A stretch of 64,000 bases of DNA. Origin: Chitinophagaceae bacterium. GTDB taxonomy: Bacteria > Bacteroidota > Bacteroidia > Chitinophagales > Chitinophagaceae. Shown one piece after another: positions 24,974-33,909 of the stretch (the stretch's first letter is position 1; the number at the start of each line of letters is the position of its first letter). The stretch is from positions 248,001-312,000 of the forward strand of contig JAHBTR010000001.1 in assembly GCA_019638475.1 (NCBI GenBank). Reading direction: 5' to 3'. The position numbers and the translations under genes are program-made. Below the pieces are notes generated by a model. The model was not told the DNA's origin and did not search any database. It saw nothing but the letters and a program-made list of their open reading frames with translations.

Positions 24974-25753
24974 TTAAAGTTGATAAAGAAATTCACGCAA
25001 TACTAAACTGCTCATAATATTCAAGTCTTTGTATTTTTCCGTGATGTCTTTGTACATTTTGTTCTTTCCTTTGATGTACAAAACTCCGTCAAGAATTGCA
25101 ATTTTTACAGCGTTGATGTCAGTCATTATCGTACTAATTGCATCATTAAATTGTGCATTTTGATGTCCACCAAAATCGGTCAAAAATTTAGCTTCGCCAA
25201 TTACGAGTTTGCCGTTAAATCTTCCAACAAAATCTAAACCTTTGGGGTGTTCATATTTAAGAAATTCGTTTGCAAATTTCATTAGTTGGGCATCGCTTCC
25301 GTTTAGAATTGCATCGTTATTATTTGATGTAAATTCTTCGTAAGAAACAGGTTCAACTCCCAATGCCTTTGAGTTTAACCATCGTCTGAATAAAGGTCCG
25401 ATTTGTCGGTTTGTTTCTTTCGGTTCACTACAACGTTCAAAAATTTTATCCAACCCCATTTCGTACAATCGTCCGCAAATTCTATTTATCGTTTTAGGAT
25501 TTCGGTCAATGGCACTTCAGTCACGTTTGAGGTAAGCAATGTAACTGTCTTTGATAGGAAAAAGGTCGAGTTTTAAAAGCTCTCTAATTAGTAAATCGTT
25601 GTTTTTCTTATCAAATGCCTTTTCAATATTTGCCCAACGTTCTTGATTAATTTCTCTAATTTCTTCGGGTATAGTCGGATATACTTGGAATAAATCGTCC
25701 AAATATGATTTCTGACTTGCATATTCTATGCTTAATTCTGTCCAATAGTTCAT
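24974..25753 (-). pseudogene. Type II restriction endonuclease interrupted by an in-frame TGA
   Basis: One frame of 260 codons runs from ATG 25753 to 24974 with a single TGA at codon 79 (25517-25519). The first 78 residues (MNYWTELSIEYASQKSYLDD onward) and the rest (AIDRNPKTINRICGRLYEMG onward) join smoothly without frameshift. The nuclease core is GLDFVGRF, then LVIGEAKFLTD: Asp174, Glu187 and Lys189 of the uninterrupted numbering, a PD-(D/E)xK arrangement. It precedes the methyltransferase by 12 bases. Either the enzyme is lost by a nonsense mutation, or it is made as two pieces or by readthrough; a sequencing error is also possible. Confidence 0.85.
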
Positions 25754-25865
25754 AGGTCAAATTTACGAAAAATAATTTACAGATTTTATTTTGGTCAGCA
25801 ATAGCATATAGCAAGTATTGGTTATACAATCACAATAAAGCTACATTAAGAATAAAGTTTATCAT

Positions 25866-27374
25866 CTATATAATTGATAACACATATTCTATTCTACTAA
25901 TAGTGGCATTTTTGCCAATTAATGCTGCAATATCAAAAACACCAGCACCAAACTTATCTCCTACTAACATAATTCTAAGAGGCAACATTACTTCGCCAGG
26001 TTTTAATTGATTGGAAGAGGCAGTTTCTTTAAAAATATTTTCTAGCTCTGTAACATTCCAAATAGTTGCAGATTCAAATTGCTGTATCAATTCGGTAAAA
26101 AATACTTTCTTCTGTTCATTCCATTTTGGCTGTATTACATCAATAGCAATGGTTTCGGGAGATTTAAAAAAGAAAGATGTTTGTTGTACAAAATCTGTAA
26201 GTAAAGTACATCTATCTTTTACCAATGTAATTACTTTATCTATAAATGTATCATCATAATTATTGGCAATATCGCCCAATAGTTCTTTAACCTTCAACCT
26301 TACATCTCCAACTTCCAATTTTTTAATCCATTCATGATTATACCATTTTGCTTTTTCATAATCAAATTTTGCACCTGCCTTATGTATTCTTTCTATAGAA
26401 AATTTTTCTATCAATTCATGTAATGAAAAAATTTCCTGCTCTGTGCCATCATTCCATCCAAGCATTGCAAGCATATTTACAAATGCTTCAGGCAAAAATC
26501 CTCTTTCTTTAAAACCAATAGTTATTTCATTTGTTTTAGGGTCTTTCCAATCCATTGCAAATACAGGAAAGCCTAATCTATCACCATCTCTTTTACTTAA
26601 TTTACCATTACCATCAGGTTTTAGTATTAATGGTAAGTGTGCCCATTGAGGCATATTTTCTAAGCCAAATAAATATTTCCAAAGTAAAATATGTACAGGT
26701 GCACTTGGTAGCCATTCTTCTCCTCTAAAGCTATGACTTATTTGCATCAAATAATCATCTACCACTACTGCTAAATGATAAGTAGGCATAGCATCTGCCT
26801 TTAATAAAACTTTATCATCTACCAAAGAAGCATTAAAAAATACTTCTCCTCTAATCATGTCAGTAAATGTAATTTCTTCATTTTCTGGCATTTTTATTCT
26901 AATAACATGTGGTATATTATTAGCTAATAATTTTTCTGTTTCTGCTGCTCCTAAAACCAAAGAGTTTTGCATACTCATTCTGGTATGTTGGTTATATTGA
27001 AAATTAGCTACAGATTTTCTTTTTTGCTCCAACGCTTCTGGAGTGTCAAAAGCATAATAAGCATAGCCATTTTTTACCAACTGCTCTGCATATTGTTTGT
27101 ATAAAGATTTTCTTTCGCTTTGCTTATATGGAGCAAATGCTCCACCAATCAAAGGGCTTTCATCTGGTTTTATACCACACCACTCCAAAGTATTATAAAT
27201 ATACTTTTCTGCACCATCTACAAAACGAGTTTTGTCAGTATCTTCTATTCTTATAATAAAACTTCCTTGATGCTGTTTAGCAAATAAATAATTAAATAAA
27301 GCTGTTCTAACACCTCCTAAATGCAAGCCACCAGTGGGACTTGGGGCAAAACGTACACGTACTTTTTTATTCAT
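25866..27374 (-). CDS. gltX: Glutamate--tRNA ligase
   Basis: 502 residues, normal length. A class I synthetase with the HIGH-type motif FAPSPTGGLHLGGVRTALFN near the start and the KMSKS-type motif GKLSKRDGDR near residue 255. Segments FIIRIEDTDKTRF and SHSFRGEEWLPSAPVH are diagnostic of GltX. The window also has glnS, so this organism charges Gln directly and GltX is presumably discriminating. It is transcribed divergently from an Fe-S protein gene, with a -7 box close to its start. Confidence 0.97.
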   Translation of the reverse strand: MNKKVRVRFAPSPTGGLHLGGVRTALFNYLFAKQHQGSFIIRIEDTDKTRFVDGAEKYIYNTLEWCGIKPDESPLIGGAFAPYKQSERKSLYKQYAEQLVKNGYAYYAFDTPEALEQKRKSVANFQYNQHTRMSMQNSLVLGAAETEKLLANNIPHVIRIKMPENEEITFTDMIRGEVFFNASLVDDKVLLKADAMPTYHLAVVVDDYLMQISHSFRGEEWLPSAPVHILLWKYLFGLENMPQWAHLPLILKPDGNGKLSKRDGDRLGFPVFAMDWKDPKTNEITIGFKERGFLPEAFVNMLAMLGWNDGTEQEIFSLHELIEKFSIERIHKAGAKFDYEKAKWYNHEWIKKLEVGDVRLKVKELLGDIANNYDDTFIDKVITLVKDRCTLLTDFVQQTSFFFKSPETIAIDVIQPKWNEQKKVFFTELIQQFESATIWNVTELENIFKETASSNQLKPGEVMLPLRIMLVGDKFGAGVFDIAALIGKNATISRIEYVLSII

Positions 27375-27381
27375 AAGATTG

Positions 27382-27389
27382 CAAAGATA
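27382..27389 (-). promoter_or_regulatory. -7 box of gltX
   Basis: The minus strand reads TATCTTTG seven bases before the ATG. If used, the transcript would have almost no leader. No clear -33 element. Confidence 0.4.
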
Positions 27390-27433
27390 AGCTCTAAGTT
27401 TTTTACCTTAATTTCGCAGATAAACTTTTAACT

Positions 27434-28231
27434 ATGAAGGTTAATACAATGGCAGAAATGATGGCAAATGGCGAAACTCCTGAAATTTTATTTTGGGTTG
27501 GTTGTGCAGGAAGTTTTGACCAACGAGCACAAAAAATAACAAAAGCATTTGCTACCATTTTAAATAATGTAGGTATAAAGTATGCTATATTAGGAAAAGA
27601 AGAAGCATGTACAGGAGACCCAGCAAGGCGTGCAGGTAATGAGTTTTTATTTCAAATGATGGCTTATCAAAATATTCAAACATTGAATGGTTATGGAATA
27701 AAAAAAATAGTTACTACATGTCCACACTGCTTAAATATTTTTAAGAATGAATATCCAAAACTTGGTGGAAGCTATGAAATAATACACCATACAGTATTAT
27801 TACAACAGCTAATAAGTGAAGGCAAAATAAAGATTAAAGAAAAGAGTGAATTTAAAGGTAAAAAATTATCGTATCATGATAGTTGTTATTTGGGACGTGC
27901 CAATAATATTTATGAAGCACCAAGAAAAGTATTAGAGGCTTTAGAGTCTGAACTGGTAGAAATGAAACGTTGTAAAAGCAATGGACTTTGTTGTGGTGCA
28001 GGTGGTGCACAAATGTTTAAAGAAGAAGAAGCTGGTGATAAAAGAATTAATGTAGAACGTGCAGAAGAAGCTATAGAAACTGGTGCAAGTGTTATAGTTT
28101 CTGCTTGTCCTTATTGTAATACAATGATGAGTGATGGTGTAAAACTGAAAGAGAAAGAAGAAGAAGTAAAAGTATTAGATATTGCAGAAGTAATAGCAGC
28201 AGGAATGGAAGAAAATAATCATGATAAATAA
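27434..28231 (+). CDS. (Fe-S)-binding protein with two CCG domains (LutA/HdrB-like)
   Basis: 265 residues. There are two cysteine-rich CCG units. The first has FWVGCAGSFDQRA near residue 20 and TTCPHCLNIF; the second has YHDSCYLGRANN, GLCCGAGGAQMF and SACPYCNTMM. The domain binds Fe-S clusters and occurs in heterodisulfide reductase subunit B, glycolate oxidase GlcF and LutA. In Bacteroidota the protein often follows a gene for a ferredoxin-like partner, which is not seen here. It probably carries electrons in a lactate, glycolate or quinone-linked oxidoreductase. The Met at residue 6 is an alternative start. Confidence 0.88.
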   Translation: MKVNTMAEMMANGETPEILFWVGCAGSFDQRAQKITKAFATILNNVGIKYAILGKEEACTGDPARRAGNEFLFQMMAYQNIQTLNGYGIKKIVTTCPHCLNIFKNEYPKLGGSYEIIHHTVLLQQLISEGKIKIKEKSEFKGKKLSYHDSCYLGRANNIYEAPRKVLEALESELVEMKRCKSNGLCCGAGGAQMFKEEEAGDKRINVERAEEAIETGASVIVSACPYCNTMMSDGVKLKEKEEEVKVLDIAEVIAAGMEENNHDK

Positions 28232-28239
28232 AAATAGTT

Positions 28240-28446
28240 ATGAAAAATATTAATCTTAAAAAATTTATTGCTGCAACATTGGTATTGCTACCATTATTGA
28301 TAATATTTGACATAGTTTATGATAAATTATTTAAAGAATTAGACTTTAATGAAACATTTGCCATGAAAAATTTATTTTTTAAAATAGCAGCAGCTTTGGT
28401 TGGTGCTTACTTTTATGCTTCAAGCAAAAAAAATAAAGAAGAGTAA
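28240..28446 (+). CDS. Small membrane protein, 68 residues
   Basis: Two hydrophobic segments (FIAATLVLLPLLIIFDIVY and FFKIAAALVGAYFYA) joined by an acidic loop and ending in a Lys-rich tail. No family recognised with confidence. It begins 8 bases after the Fe-S protein gene and is followed 27 bases later by the next gene, so it belongs to a four-gene run on the plus strand (27434-29448). Confidence 0.65.
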   Translation: MKNINLKKFIAATLVLLPLLIIFDIVYDKLFKELDFNETFAMKNLFFKIAAALVGAYFYASSKKNKEE

Positions 28447-28473
28447 TTGTAAAAAACTTAATTTTTATACATA

Positions 28474-28986
28474 ATGGATTTTAATTACAAACATTTAATA
28501 CCAACAGATTTTAGTGATACTTCTAAAGTATGGATGTATCAAAGTAGCAGAAAATTTACTATGAATGAGGCTTTGCAAATAGAAGCAATGATGGAAGATT
28601 TTTTAGCAAATTGGCAAAGTCATGGAGAGGCAGTAAAAGGTTATGCTAATATACTTTTTGGTCAGTTTTTAATATTAATGGCAGATGATAGTGTATTGGT
28701 TGGCGGTTGCAGCACTTATGAATCTGTCAAAGTTTTAAAGCAAATTGAACAACTATTTAATGTTAGCTTATTTGATAGACAAACACTTGCTTTTATTACT
28801 AAAGATACCATTCAATTACTTCCTTTAGTGCAATTAAATTATGCTTTAGAAAACAATCATATTACTGCATCTACTTTATACTTTAACAATTTAGTGGCTA
28901 CTAAAGCAGATTTGCTAAATAAATGGATTGTGCCAGTTAAAGAAACTTGGCTTGCATCTAAATTACCAAAAACTATGTTGGCTTAA
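28474..28986 (+). CDS. Conserved Bacteroidota protein, unknown function
   Basis: 170 residues, soluble. The segments KVWMYQSSRKFTMNEALQIE, FLANWQSHGEAVKGYANILF and LVGGCSTYESVKVLKQIEQL match a family widespread in Bacteroidota that is often labelled ABC transporter ATPase. No Walker A or signature motif is present here, so that label would be wrong. The Gly-Cys-Ser core suggests a conserved active or binding site. It lies mid-operon between a small membrane protein and a PepSY-like exported protein. Confidence 0.7.
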   Translation: MDFNYKHLIPTDFSDTSKVWMYQSSRKFTMNEALQIEAMMEDFLANWQSHGEAVKGYANILFGQFLILMADDSVLVGGCSTYESVKVLKQIEQLFNVSLFDRQTLAFITKDTIQLLPLVQLNYALENNHITASTLYFNNLVATKADLLNKWIVPVKETWLASKLPKTMLA

Positions 28987-28998
28987 AAATTTATTTAT

Positions 28999-29448
28999 AT
29001 GAAAACATTAAAATTATCTATTGTTCTTTTCACTTTTTTACTAAGTAATAATGTATTGGCACAAAAGCTAAGAGAAAGTGAAATACCTGCTATTGTTATT
29101 AAAAATTTTCAGTCAAAATATCCTAATGCAATAGTAGATGAATGGGAATGGAAAGCAGCCAAAAGTGCTTATGAAGTAGAGTTTACAATGAAAAATAATG
29201 AATACAAATCTTATTTTAATAAAGCTGGCGAATGGCTTATAACCAAAAGAGAAATTGATAAAAAAGAAATACCTAAAGCTGTATTGAGAAGTTTATTAAA
29301 AACAGAATATGCCAACTGGAAAATTGATGATATAGAAGAACAAAGTACACCTGAGTATCGTAAAATTTATGAAATTAAATTAGAAACTGCTAATAGAAAG
29401 GTATTGCTATATTTTTTACCAAATGGTACTAAAATAGAAAACAGATAA
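28999..29448 (+). CDS. PepSY-like (DUF2874) exported protein
   Basis: 149 residues with a signal peptide (LSIVLFTFLLSNNVLAQ). Two PepSY-like halves are visible: ESEIPAIVIKNFQSKYPNA followed by WEWKAAKSAYEVEF, and IPKAVLRSLLKTEYANWKID followed by YEIKLETANRKVLLYF. The family is periplasmic in Bacteroidota and has no proven function. Last gene in the 27434-29448 run; it converges with the PrsW gene about 45 bases on. Confidence 0.85.
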   Translation: MKTLKLSIVLFTFLLSNNVLAQKLRESEIPAIVIKNFQSKYPNAIVDEWEWKAAKSAYEVEFTMKNNEYKSYFNKAGEWLITKREIDKKEIPKAVLRSLLKTEYANWKIDDIEEQSTPEYRKIYEIKLETANRKVLLYFLPNGTKIENR

Positions 29449-29493
29449 GAGTATTTTTTTTCTTCACAAAGAAAAATGAGATGCTCAGAAAGT

Positions 29494-30201
29494 TTATTGA
29501 TTTTCTTGTTTGAAATGAAAAAGAAATTTACTTTCTTCTTTCATTATTTTGATAACTTTTTTACTAATTCGCCAACTAATAAAAAGTACTACCAAAGTAA
29601 ACATTACCAATATTGGATATTTTTGTTGTGTAGCAAAAAAGTCATAAGCTCCATGCAAAATGGTAGCATATAAAATGCCTTTTATTAAATTTATATACCT
29701 TCCCTTCTTTGCAAATTTTGCTTTACCTACATAATAACCCATAATTACACCAAAAAAATAATGTGCTGGTACAGCAGTAAACATTCTTAAAAAGCCTACA
29801 CTTAAACCATTTTCAAATACATAAAAAATATTTTCAAAAGCAGCAAAACCTAAAGCTACAAAAGCAGAATATACAATTCCGTCAAAAGGTTCATTAAACT
29901 CTTTTAAACGATAAGCATGAAAACGTAGTACTAAAAATTTACAAAACTCTTCTACCAATGCTACACACAAAAAAAAGTAAAGAGCATCTTTTAGCATACT
30001 ATCTTCAAATTGTTCAAATATTAATTTGGTAAAACCAAGTTCTGTTATTGCAGCAGGAATAACCATAAAACTACCCAACAAAAAAGCTATTAATAAAATT
30101 TTCTTAGGTTCTTTATCGTATTTATCTTGAGCAAAAATGACTATTGCTAAATAAATAGAAGGAGCAAGAGCTAATGCTAATAACGAAAGAAATGAAGCCA
30201 T
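29494..30201 (-). CDS. PrsW family intramembrane metalloprotease-like protein
   Basis: 235 residues and seven or eight membrane helices. The conserved PrsW motifs are in order: FAQDKYDKEPKKILL after helix 1, ALVEEFCKFLVLRF with the EE pair, ALGFAAFENIFYVF, HYFFGVIMGYYVGKA and ILHGAYDFF. In Bacillus, PrsW performs site-1 cleavage of an anti-sigma factor; here no anti-sigma gene is adjacent, so the substrate is unknown. The C-terminal tail is basic and cytoplasmic. Confidence 0.9.
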   Translation of the reverse strand: MASFLSLLALALAPSIYLAIVIFAQDKYDKEPKKILLIAFLLGSFMVIPAAITELGFTKLIFEQFEDSMLKDALYFFLCVALVEEFCKFLVLRFHAYRLKEFNEPFDGIVYSAFVALGFAAFENIFYVFENGLSVGFLRMFTAVPAHYFFGVIMGYYVGKAKFAKKGRYINLIKGILYATILHGAYDFFATQQKYPILVMFTLVVLFISWRISKKVIKIMKEESKFLFHFKQENQ

Positions 30202-30297
30202 ATTGGTTTTATAAACTTTACTCTGTTAGGAATGAGATTACCTTGAAACATTTATAAAAAAAACAAAATGAAAAATTGTAATGAGCTATTCAGTTCA

Positions 30298-30645
30298 TTA
30301 TTTTACTATCTGAAACTTACCACTTTCAATAATTTTTCCACTTTTATTACGAAGTTGAAAAATATAAATTCCACGATAGAAACCCTCTAAGGTTATAGTA
30401 GTTTTGCTTCCAGATACTACAGATTCATATACTTTTTTTCCAATAAAATTGTACAACTGTAGTGTATAACCCTTTTCTAAAGGCTTTGTGTATTCAAAAT
30501 TGATAAATGAAGAAGCAGGATTGGGATAGAAATAAACAATTTTAGTTGGTTGAACATCTGTATCTACACCATTGCCATCTACTGCTAAAAAAGCAGTACT
30601 TGTGATAAAAATAATACTTAATGCTATGATGTAAATTTTCTTCAT
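30298..30645 (-). CDS. Tiny type IX secretion C-terminal-domain protein
   Basis: 115 residues: a signal peptide (IYIIALSIIFITSTAFLA), a ~15-residue linker, and then a whole T9SS type A sorting domain. The sorting domain shows VYFYPNPASSFINFEY, LQLYNFIGKKVYES and GIYIFQLRNKSGKI. Almost no cargo lies between the signal and the sorting domain. It could be a mini surface protein, a competitor or a remnant of a longer cargo gene. It is flanked by PrsW and glnS without overlap. Confidence 0.82.
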   Translation of the reverse strand: MKKIYIIALSIIFITSTAFLAVDGNGVDTDVQPTKIVYFYPNPASSFINFEYTKPLEKGYTLQLYNFIGKKVYESVVSGSKTTITLEGFYRGIYIFQLRNKSGKIIESGKFQIVK

Positions 30646-30758
30646 ATTGTCTAAACGATTGTGAAGATAAATAAAGATTTTAAATTACCCAAAATCTTTG
30701 CTTTCTATTTAAACGTTGTTTACAAATAATTATTTTGTGTACAGAATATGCACATTTT

Positions 30759-32423
30759 TTAATTCTTCTTTTTCACTTCTTTTGCCCAAGTATCTTTTAA
30801 AGTAACTGTTCTGTTAAATATCAGTTTATTGTCTGTGCTGTCTTTATCTAAACAAAAATATCCTTTACGCAAAAATTGATACCTTTCTGCCAAATTATTA
30901 TTGGCTAAAGCTGGTTCAGCATACACTTTTTCTACTATTTCTAAAGAGTTTGGATTAATATGGTCTTTAAAATCGCCTTCTGCATCTGCTACATTTTCTA
31001 CATGAAATAATCTGTCATATAATCTTACTTCTGCATGAATAGCATGGGCTATACTTACCCAATGCAAAGTACCTTTTACATGAATGCCACTTGTATCATT
31101 TCCACTTTTACTTTCTGGTAAATAAGTACATTTTAATTCTACAATATTTCCCTCATCATCTTTTATAACTTCATTACATTCAATAATATATGCACCTTTT
31201 AATCTTACTTTTCCACCAGGGAAAAGCCTGAAATATTTTTTAGGTGGTACTTCCATAAAATCGTCTTGCTCTATGTAAATTTCTTTGCTAAATGGCACTT
31301 GACGATGTGTAGTATTGGGGTCTTCAGGATTATCTTCTATACTTACCCATTCTACTTCTTTATCAAAATTGGTAATGGTCATTTTTAATGGAGCAAAAAC
31401 AACCATTCTTCTCAAAGCGGTTTTATTCAATTCTTCTCTTACACAAAATTCTAATAAACCAATATCTATTAAATTCTCTCTTTTTGCTATACCAATTTTA
31501 TCGCAAAAATCTCTTAAAGCAGCAGCTCCATAGCCTCTTCTTCTCATACCACTAATAGTGGACATTCGTGGGTCGTCCCATCCAGAAACATGTTTTTCAT
31601 TGACTAATTGTAAGAGTTTTCTTTTACTCATTACAGTATAAGTCATATTTAATCTGGCAAATTCATATTGATGAGAAGGGAAAATGTCTAACTGTTCAAT
31701 CAGCCAATTATATAATTCTCTATGAGGAATAAATTCTAAAGTACAAATAGAGTGTGTAATGTTTTCAATAGAATCGCTTTGTCCATGAGCAAAATCGTAC
31801 ATAGGATAAATACACCATTTATCGCCTGTTCTATGATGATGAGCATGTTTAATTCTGTACAAAATAGGGTCTCTCATGTGCATATTAGGGCTGCTCATAT
31901 CTGCTTTAGCTCTTAACACTTTTTCTCCATCGGCATATTTGCCTTGACGCATTTCTGTAAATAATTGTATGTTTTCTGCTATACTTCTTTCTGCATATTT
32001 ATTTCTGATACCTGGTACAGTAGGGCTTCCTTTTTGTTGAGCTATTTCTTCGCTGGTACTATCATCTACATAAGCCAATCCTTTATTAATGAGCTTTTCA
32101 GCAAAAGCATATAATTGTTCAAAATAATCTGAAGCATACAGTTCATTAGCCCAATTAAACCCAAGCCATTGAATATCTTCTTTTATACTTTCTACATATT
32201 CTGTTTCTTCTGTTACAGGGTTGGTATCATCAAAACGCAAATTGGTTTTGCCTCCATATTTTATAGCTAATCCAAAATTTAAACAAATACTTTTTGCATG
32301 ACCAATGTGTAAATAACCATTAGGCTCAGGAGGAAACCTTGTAGTAATAGTGGTATGTTTTCCTTCTGCTAAATCTTTTTCAATAATTTCTTCAATAAAG
32401 TTCAAACTCTTTTCTTCACTCAT
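30759..32423 (-). CDS. glnS: Glutamine--tRNA ligase
   Basis: 554 residues. Class I synthetase with TRFPPEPNGYLHIGHAKSIC (HIGH motif) near residue 30 and VMSKRKLLQLV (KMSKS type) near 268. Diagnostic GlnS segments include YDFAHGQSDSIENITHSICT, GWDDPRMSTISGMRRRG and the beta-barrel GGKVRLKGAYIIECNEV. A minus-strand TATTTTTG at 32446-32453 could be its -7 box. Its presence indicates direct glutaminylation of tRNA-Gln. Confidence 0.97.
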   Translation of the reverse strand: MSEEKSLNFIEEIIEKDLAEGKHTTITTRFPPEPNGYLHIGHAKSICLNFGLAIKYGGKTNLRFDDTNPVTEETEYVESIKEDIQWLGFNWANELYASDYFEQLYAFAEKLINKGLAYVDDSTSEEIAQQKGSPTVPGIRNKYAERSIAENIQLFTEMRQGKYADGEKVLRAKADMSSPNMHMRDPILYRIKHAHHHRTGDKWCIYPMYDFAHGQSDSIENITHSICTLEFIPHRELYNWLIEQLDIFPSHQYEFARLNMTYTVMSKRKLLQLVNEKHVSGWDDPRMSTISGMRRRGYGAAALRDFCDKIGIAKRENLIDIGLLEFCVREELNKTALRRMVVFAPLKMTITNFDKEVEWVSIEDNPEDPNTTHRQVPFSKEIYIEQDDFMEVPPKKYFRLFPGGKVRLKGAYIIECNEVIKDDEGNIVELKCTYLPESKSGNDTSGIHVKGTLHWVSIAHAIHAEVRLYDRLFHVENVADAEGDFKDHINPNSLEIVEKVYAEPALANNNLAERYQFLRKGYFCLDKDSTDNKLIFNRTVTLKDTWAKEVKKKN

Positions 32424-32511
32424 GTTATATTAATTTCTTGGTTGGCAAAAATAGTATTTAGAAAATTGTAGATGATAAAAATTAACGACTCATCATAAAT
32501 AATTAGTGAAA

Positions 32512-33171
32512 TTATTTTGCTGTATCATTTATCAAGTGTTTCAATAGTTGCATAAATTGTTCTCTTAAAATCATTTTAGCTCCTAAACTTTCTAAATGCT
32601 CTGTATATACCTGACAATCTATTAGCTCCACTCCTTCTTGTATTAATGTTTGTACATATTGTATAAAAGCATATTTGCTTGCATTAGATTTTTTGCTAAA
32701 CATACTTTCGCCAAAAAATACTTTGCCCATTCTTATACCATATAAACCACCCACCAATTCTTCTTTATCCCAAACTTCTGCTGAGTGAGCATAACCCATT
32801 TTGTGCAGTTGCACATAAGCATTTTGCACATCATCTGTTATCCAAGTGCCATCTTGATTTTTACGAGGTATTTTTTTGCAATGAACTATTACTTGTTCAA
32901 ATGCTTTATTGATAGTAAACTGAAATTTATGTTGTTTTATTAACTGTTGCATACTCTTACTCACTTTCAACTCTTGTGGCAATAAAATAAAACGTGGATT
33001 GGGATGCCACCATAATGGAATTTTGCCATCATACCAAGGAAAAATGCCTTGTTGATAAGCATAAATAATACGTTCAGGTTGCAAGTCTCCACCCATAGCT
33101 AATAAACCATCTTCTGAAGTAGCTTCTACAGGTGGAAACCAAATTTTATCTGTAAGAATATGCAGTTCCAA
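32512..33171 (-). CDS. aat: Leucyl/phenylalanyl-tRNA--protein transferase
   Basis: 219 residues. Diagnostic segments are WFPPVEATSEDGLLAMGGDL, GIFPWYDGKIPLWWHPNPR, GTWITDDVQNAYVQLHKMGY, AHSAEVWDKEELVGGLYGIR and FFGESMFSKKSNASKYAF. The enzyme adds Leu or Phe to N-terminal Lys/Arg of proteins and feeds the N-end-rule (ClpS/ClpAP) degradation pathway. It follows glnS on the same strand with an 88-base gap. Confidence 0.96.
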   Translation of the reverse strand: MELHILTDKIWFPPVEATSEDGLLAMGGDLQPERIIYAYQQGIFPWYDGKIPLWWHPNPRFILLPQELKVSKSMQQLIKQHKFQFTINKAFEQVIVHCKKIPRKNQDGTWITDDVQNAYVQLHKMGYAHSAEVWDKEELVGGLYGIRMGKVFFGESMFSKKSNASKYAFIQYVQTLIQEGVELIDCQVYTEHLESLGAKMILREQFMQLLKHLINDTAK

Positions 33172-33286
33172 AAATTAAAATTTGAAATTGTATAAATAGT
33201 TAGGTTATAAAAATACAGATAAGAGGAAAAAAATGAAAGTTTTCTATTTGCTAATAATTTTCTATTTTCATTTTACGAAAAAATTT

Positions 33287-33307
33287 GTAATGCATATCAT
33301 ACATTAC
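33287..33307. promoter_or_regulatory. Inverted repeat, likely operator of the HigA-like gene
   Basis: GTAATG and CATTAC arms separated by nine bases, 14 bases before the start codon. Position fits self-repression by the helix-turn-helix protein. Confidence 0.45.
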
Positions 33308-33320
33308 TACTTTAAAAATA

Positions 33321-33683
33321 ATGACAATGAACTGGAAAGTATTAAAAACAGAAAAAGATTACAACCGTGCCACTAAACGTTTAATGGAAATTTTTAATGC
33401 AGAGGCAAATACTCCAGAGGATGAAGAATTGGCATTACTTATTGTTTTGATAAAAGACTATGACGAACGCCATTATCAACTTCCACAAGTGGATGTATTA
33501 GATGTTATTAAAGACAAAATGCAGGAACAGGGTTTAAAAAATAAAGACCTTGAACCTATTATAGGCAGTAAAGGACACGTATCTTCTATACTTTCAGGGC
33601 GTAGAGAAATAACACTAAAAATGGCACAACGATTAAGAGATTATTTTAACTTACCTGCCGAAATGTTTTTACACGCTTCGTAA
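33321..33683 (+). CDS. HigA-like helix-turn-helix protein (orphan antitoxin)
   Basis: 120 residues. The N-terminal half matches the HigA long form (YNRATKRLMEIFNAE, then EELALLIVLIKDYDERHY). The C-terminal half is an XRE helix-turn-helix (MQEQGLKNKDLEPIIGSKGH, then VSSILSGRREITLKMAQRL and YFNLPAEMFL). In complete systems the HigB toxin gene lies just upstream or downstream. Here neither side has a HigB-like frame: upstream is only ~150 bases to aat, and downstream is tRNA-Val. So this is a solitary regulator or the remains of a pair. Start at 33321 or the ATG two codons later. Confidence 0.82.
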   Translation: MTMNWKVLKTEKDYNRATKRLMEIFNAEANTPEDEELALLIVLIKDYDERHYQLPQVDVLDVIKDKMQEQGLKNKDLEPIIGSKGHVSSILSGRREITLKMAQRLRDYFNLPAEMFLHAS

Positions 33684-33784
33684 TATTTATTAATAATGTA
33701 AATTGTAGTGTTGGTTGCTATGTTTCAATGGTCAGTCAAGAAAGGTTTTATCACACTTTAAGTAAAAGATTCATTACTAAAACA

Positions 33785-33810
33785 CAAAACCCACATTTCT
33801 GTGGGTTTTG
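33785..33810 (-). terminator. Terminator of tRNA-Val
   Basis: An 11-bp perfect stem CAAAACCCACA / TGTGGGTTTTG with a TTTC loop, three bases past the tRNA 3' end. Confidence 0.8.
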
Positions 33811-33813
33811 TTG

Positions 33814-33888
33814 TGGGAGTTGACGGGGTCGAACCGCCGACCCTCTGCTTGTAAGGCAGATGCTCTAAACCAACTGAGCTAAACTCCC
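33814..33888 (-). tRNA. tRNA-Val(UAC)
   Basis: A 75-nt cloverleaf. Acceptor GGGAGTT pairs with AACTCCC plus discriminator A. The anticodon stem-loop is CTGCC-TTACAAG-type with anticodon TAC, and the T-loop is GGTTCGACC. The CCA end is not encoded, unlike the Ser tRNA of this window. Confidence 0.97.
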
Positions 33889-33909
33889 ATTCTTTTTTTA
33901 TTGGGAGTG

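Noticed and set aside
28474..28986. Calling this protein an ABC transporter ATPase, as its family is often labelled
   Set aside because: No Walker A, signature or Walker B motif is present.
33233..33376. 47-residue frame upstream of the HigA-like gene, considered as a HigB toxin
   Set aside because: It has no RelE/HigB features, overlaps the HigA start in another frame and is mostly Phe/Tyr/Ile from A+T-rich DNA.
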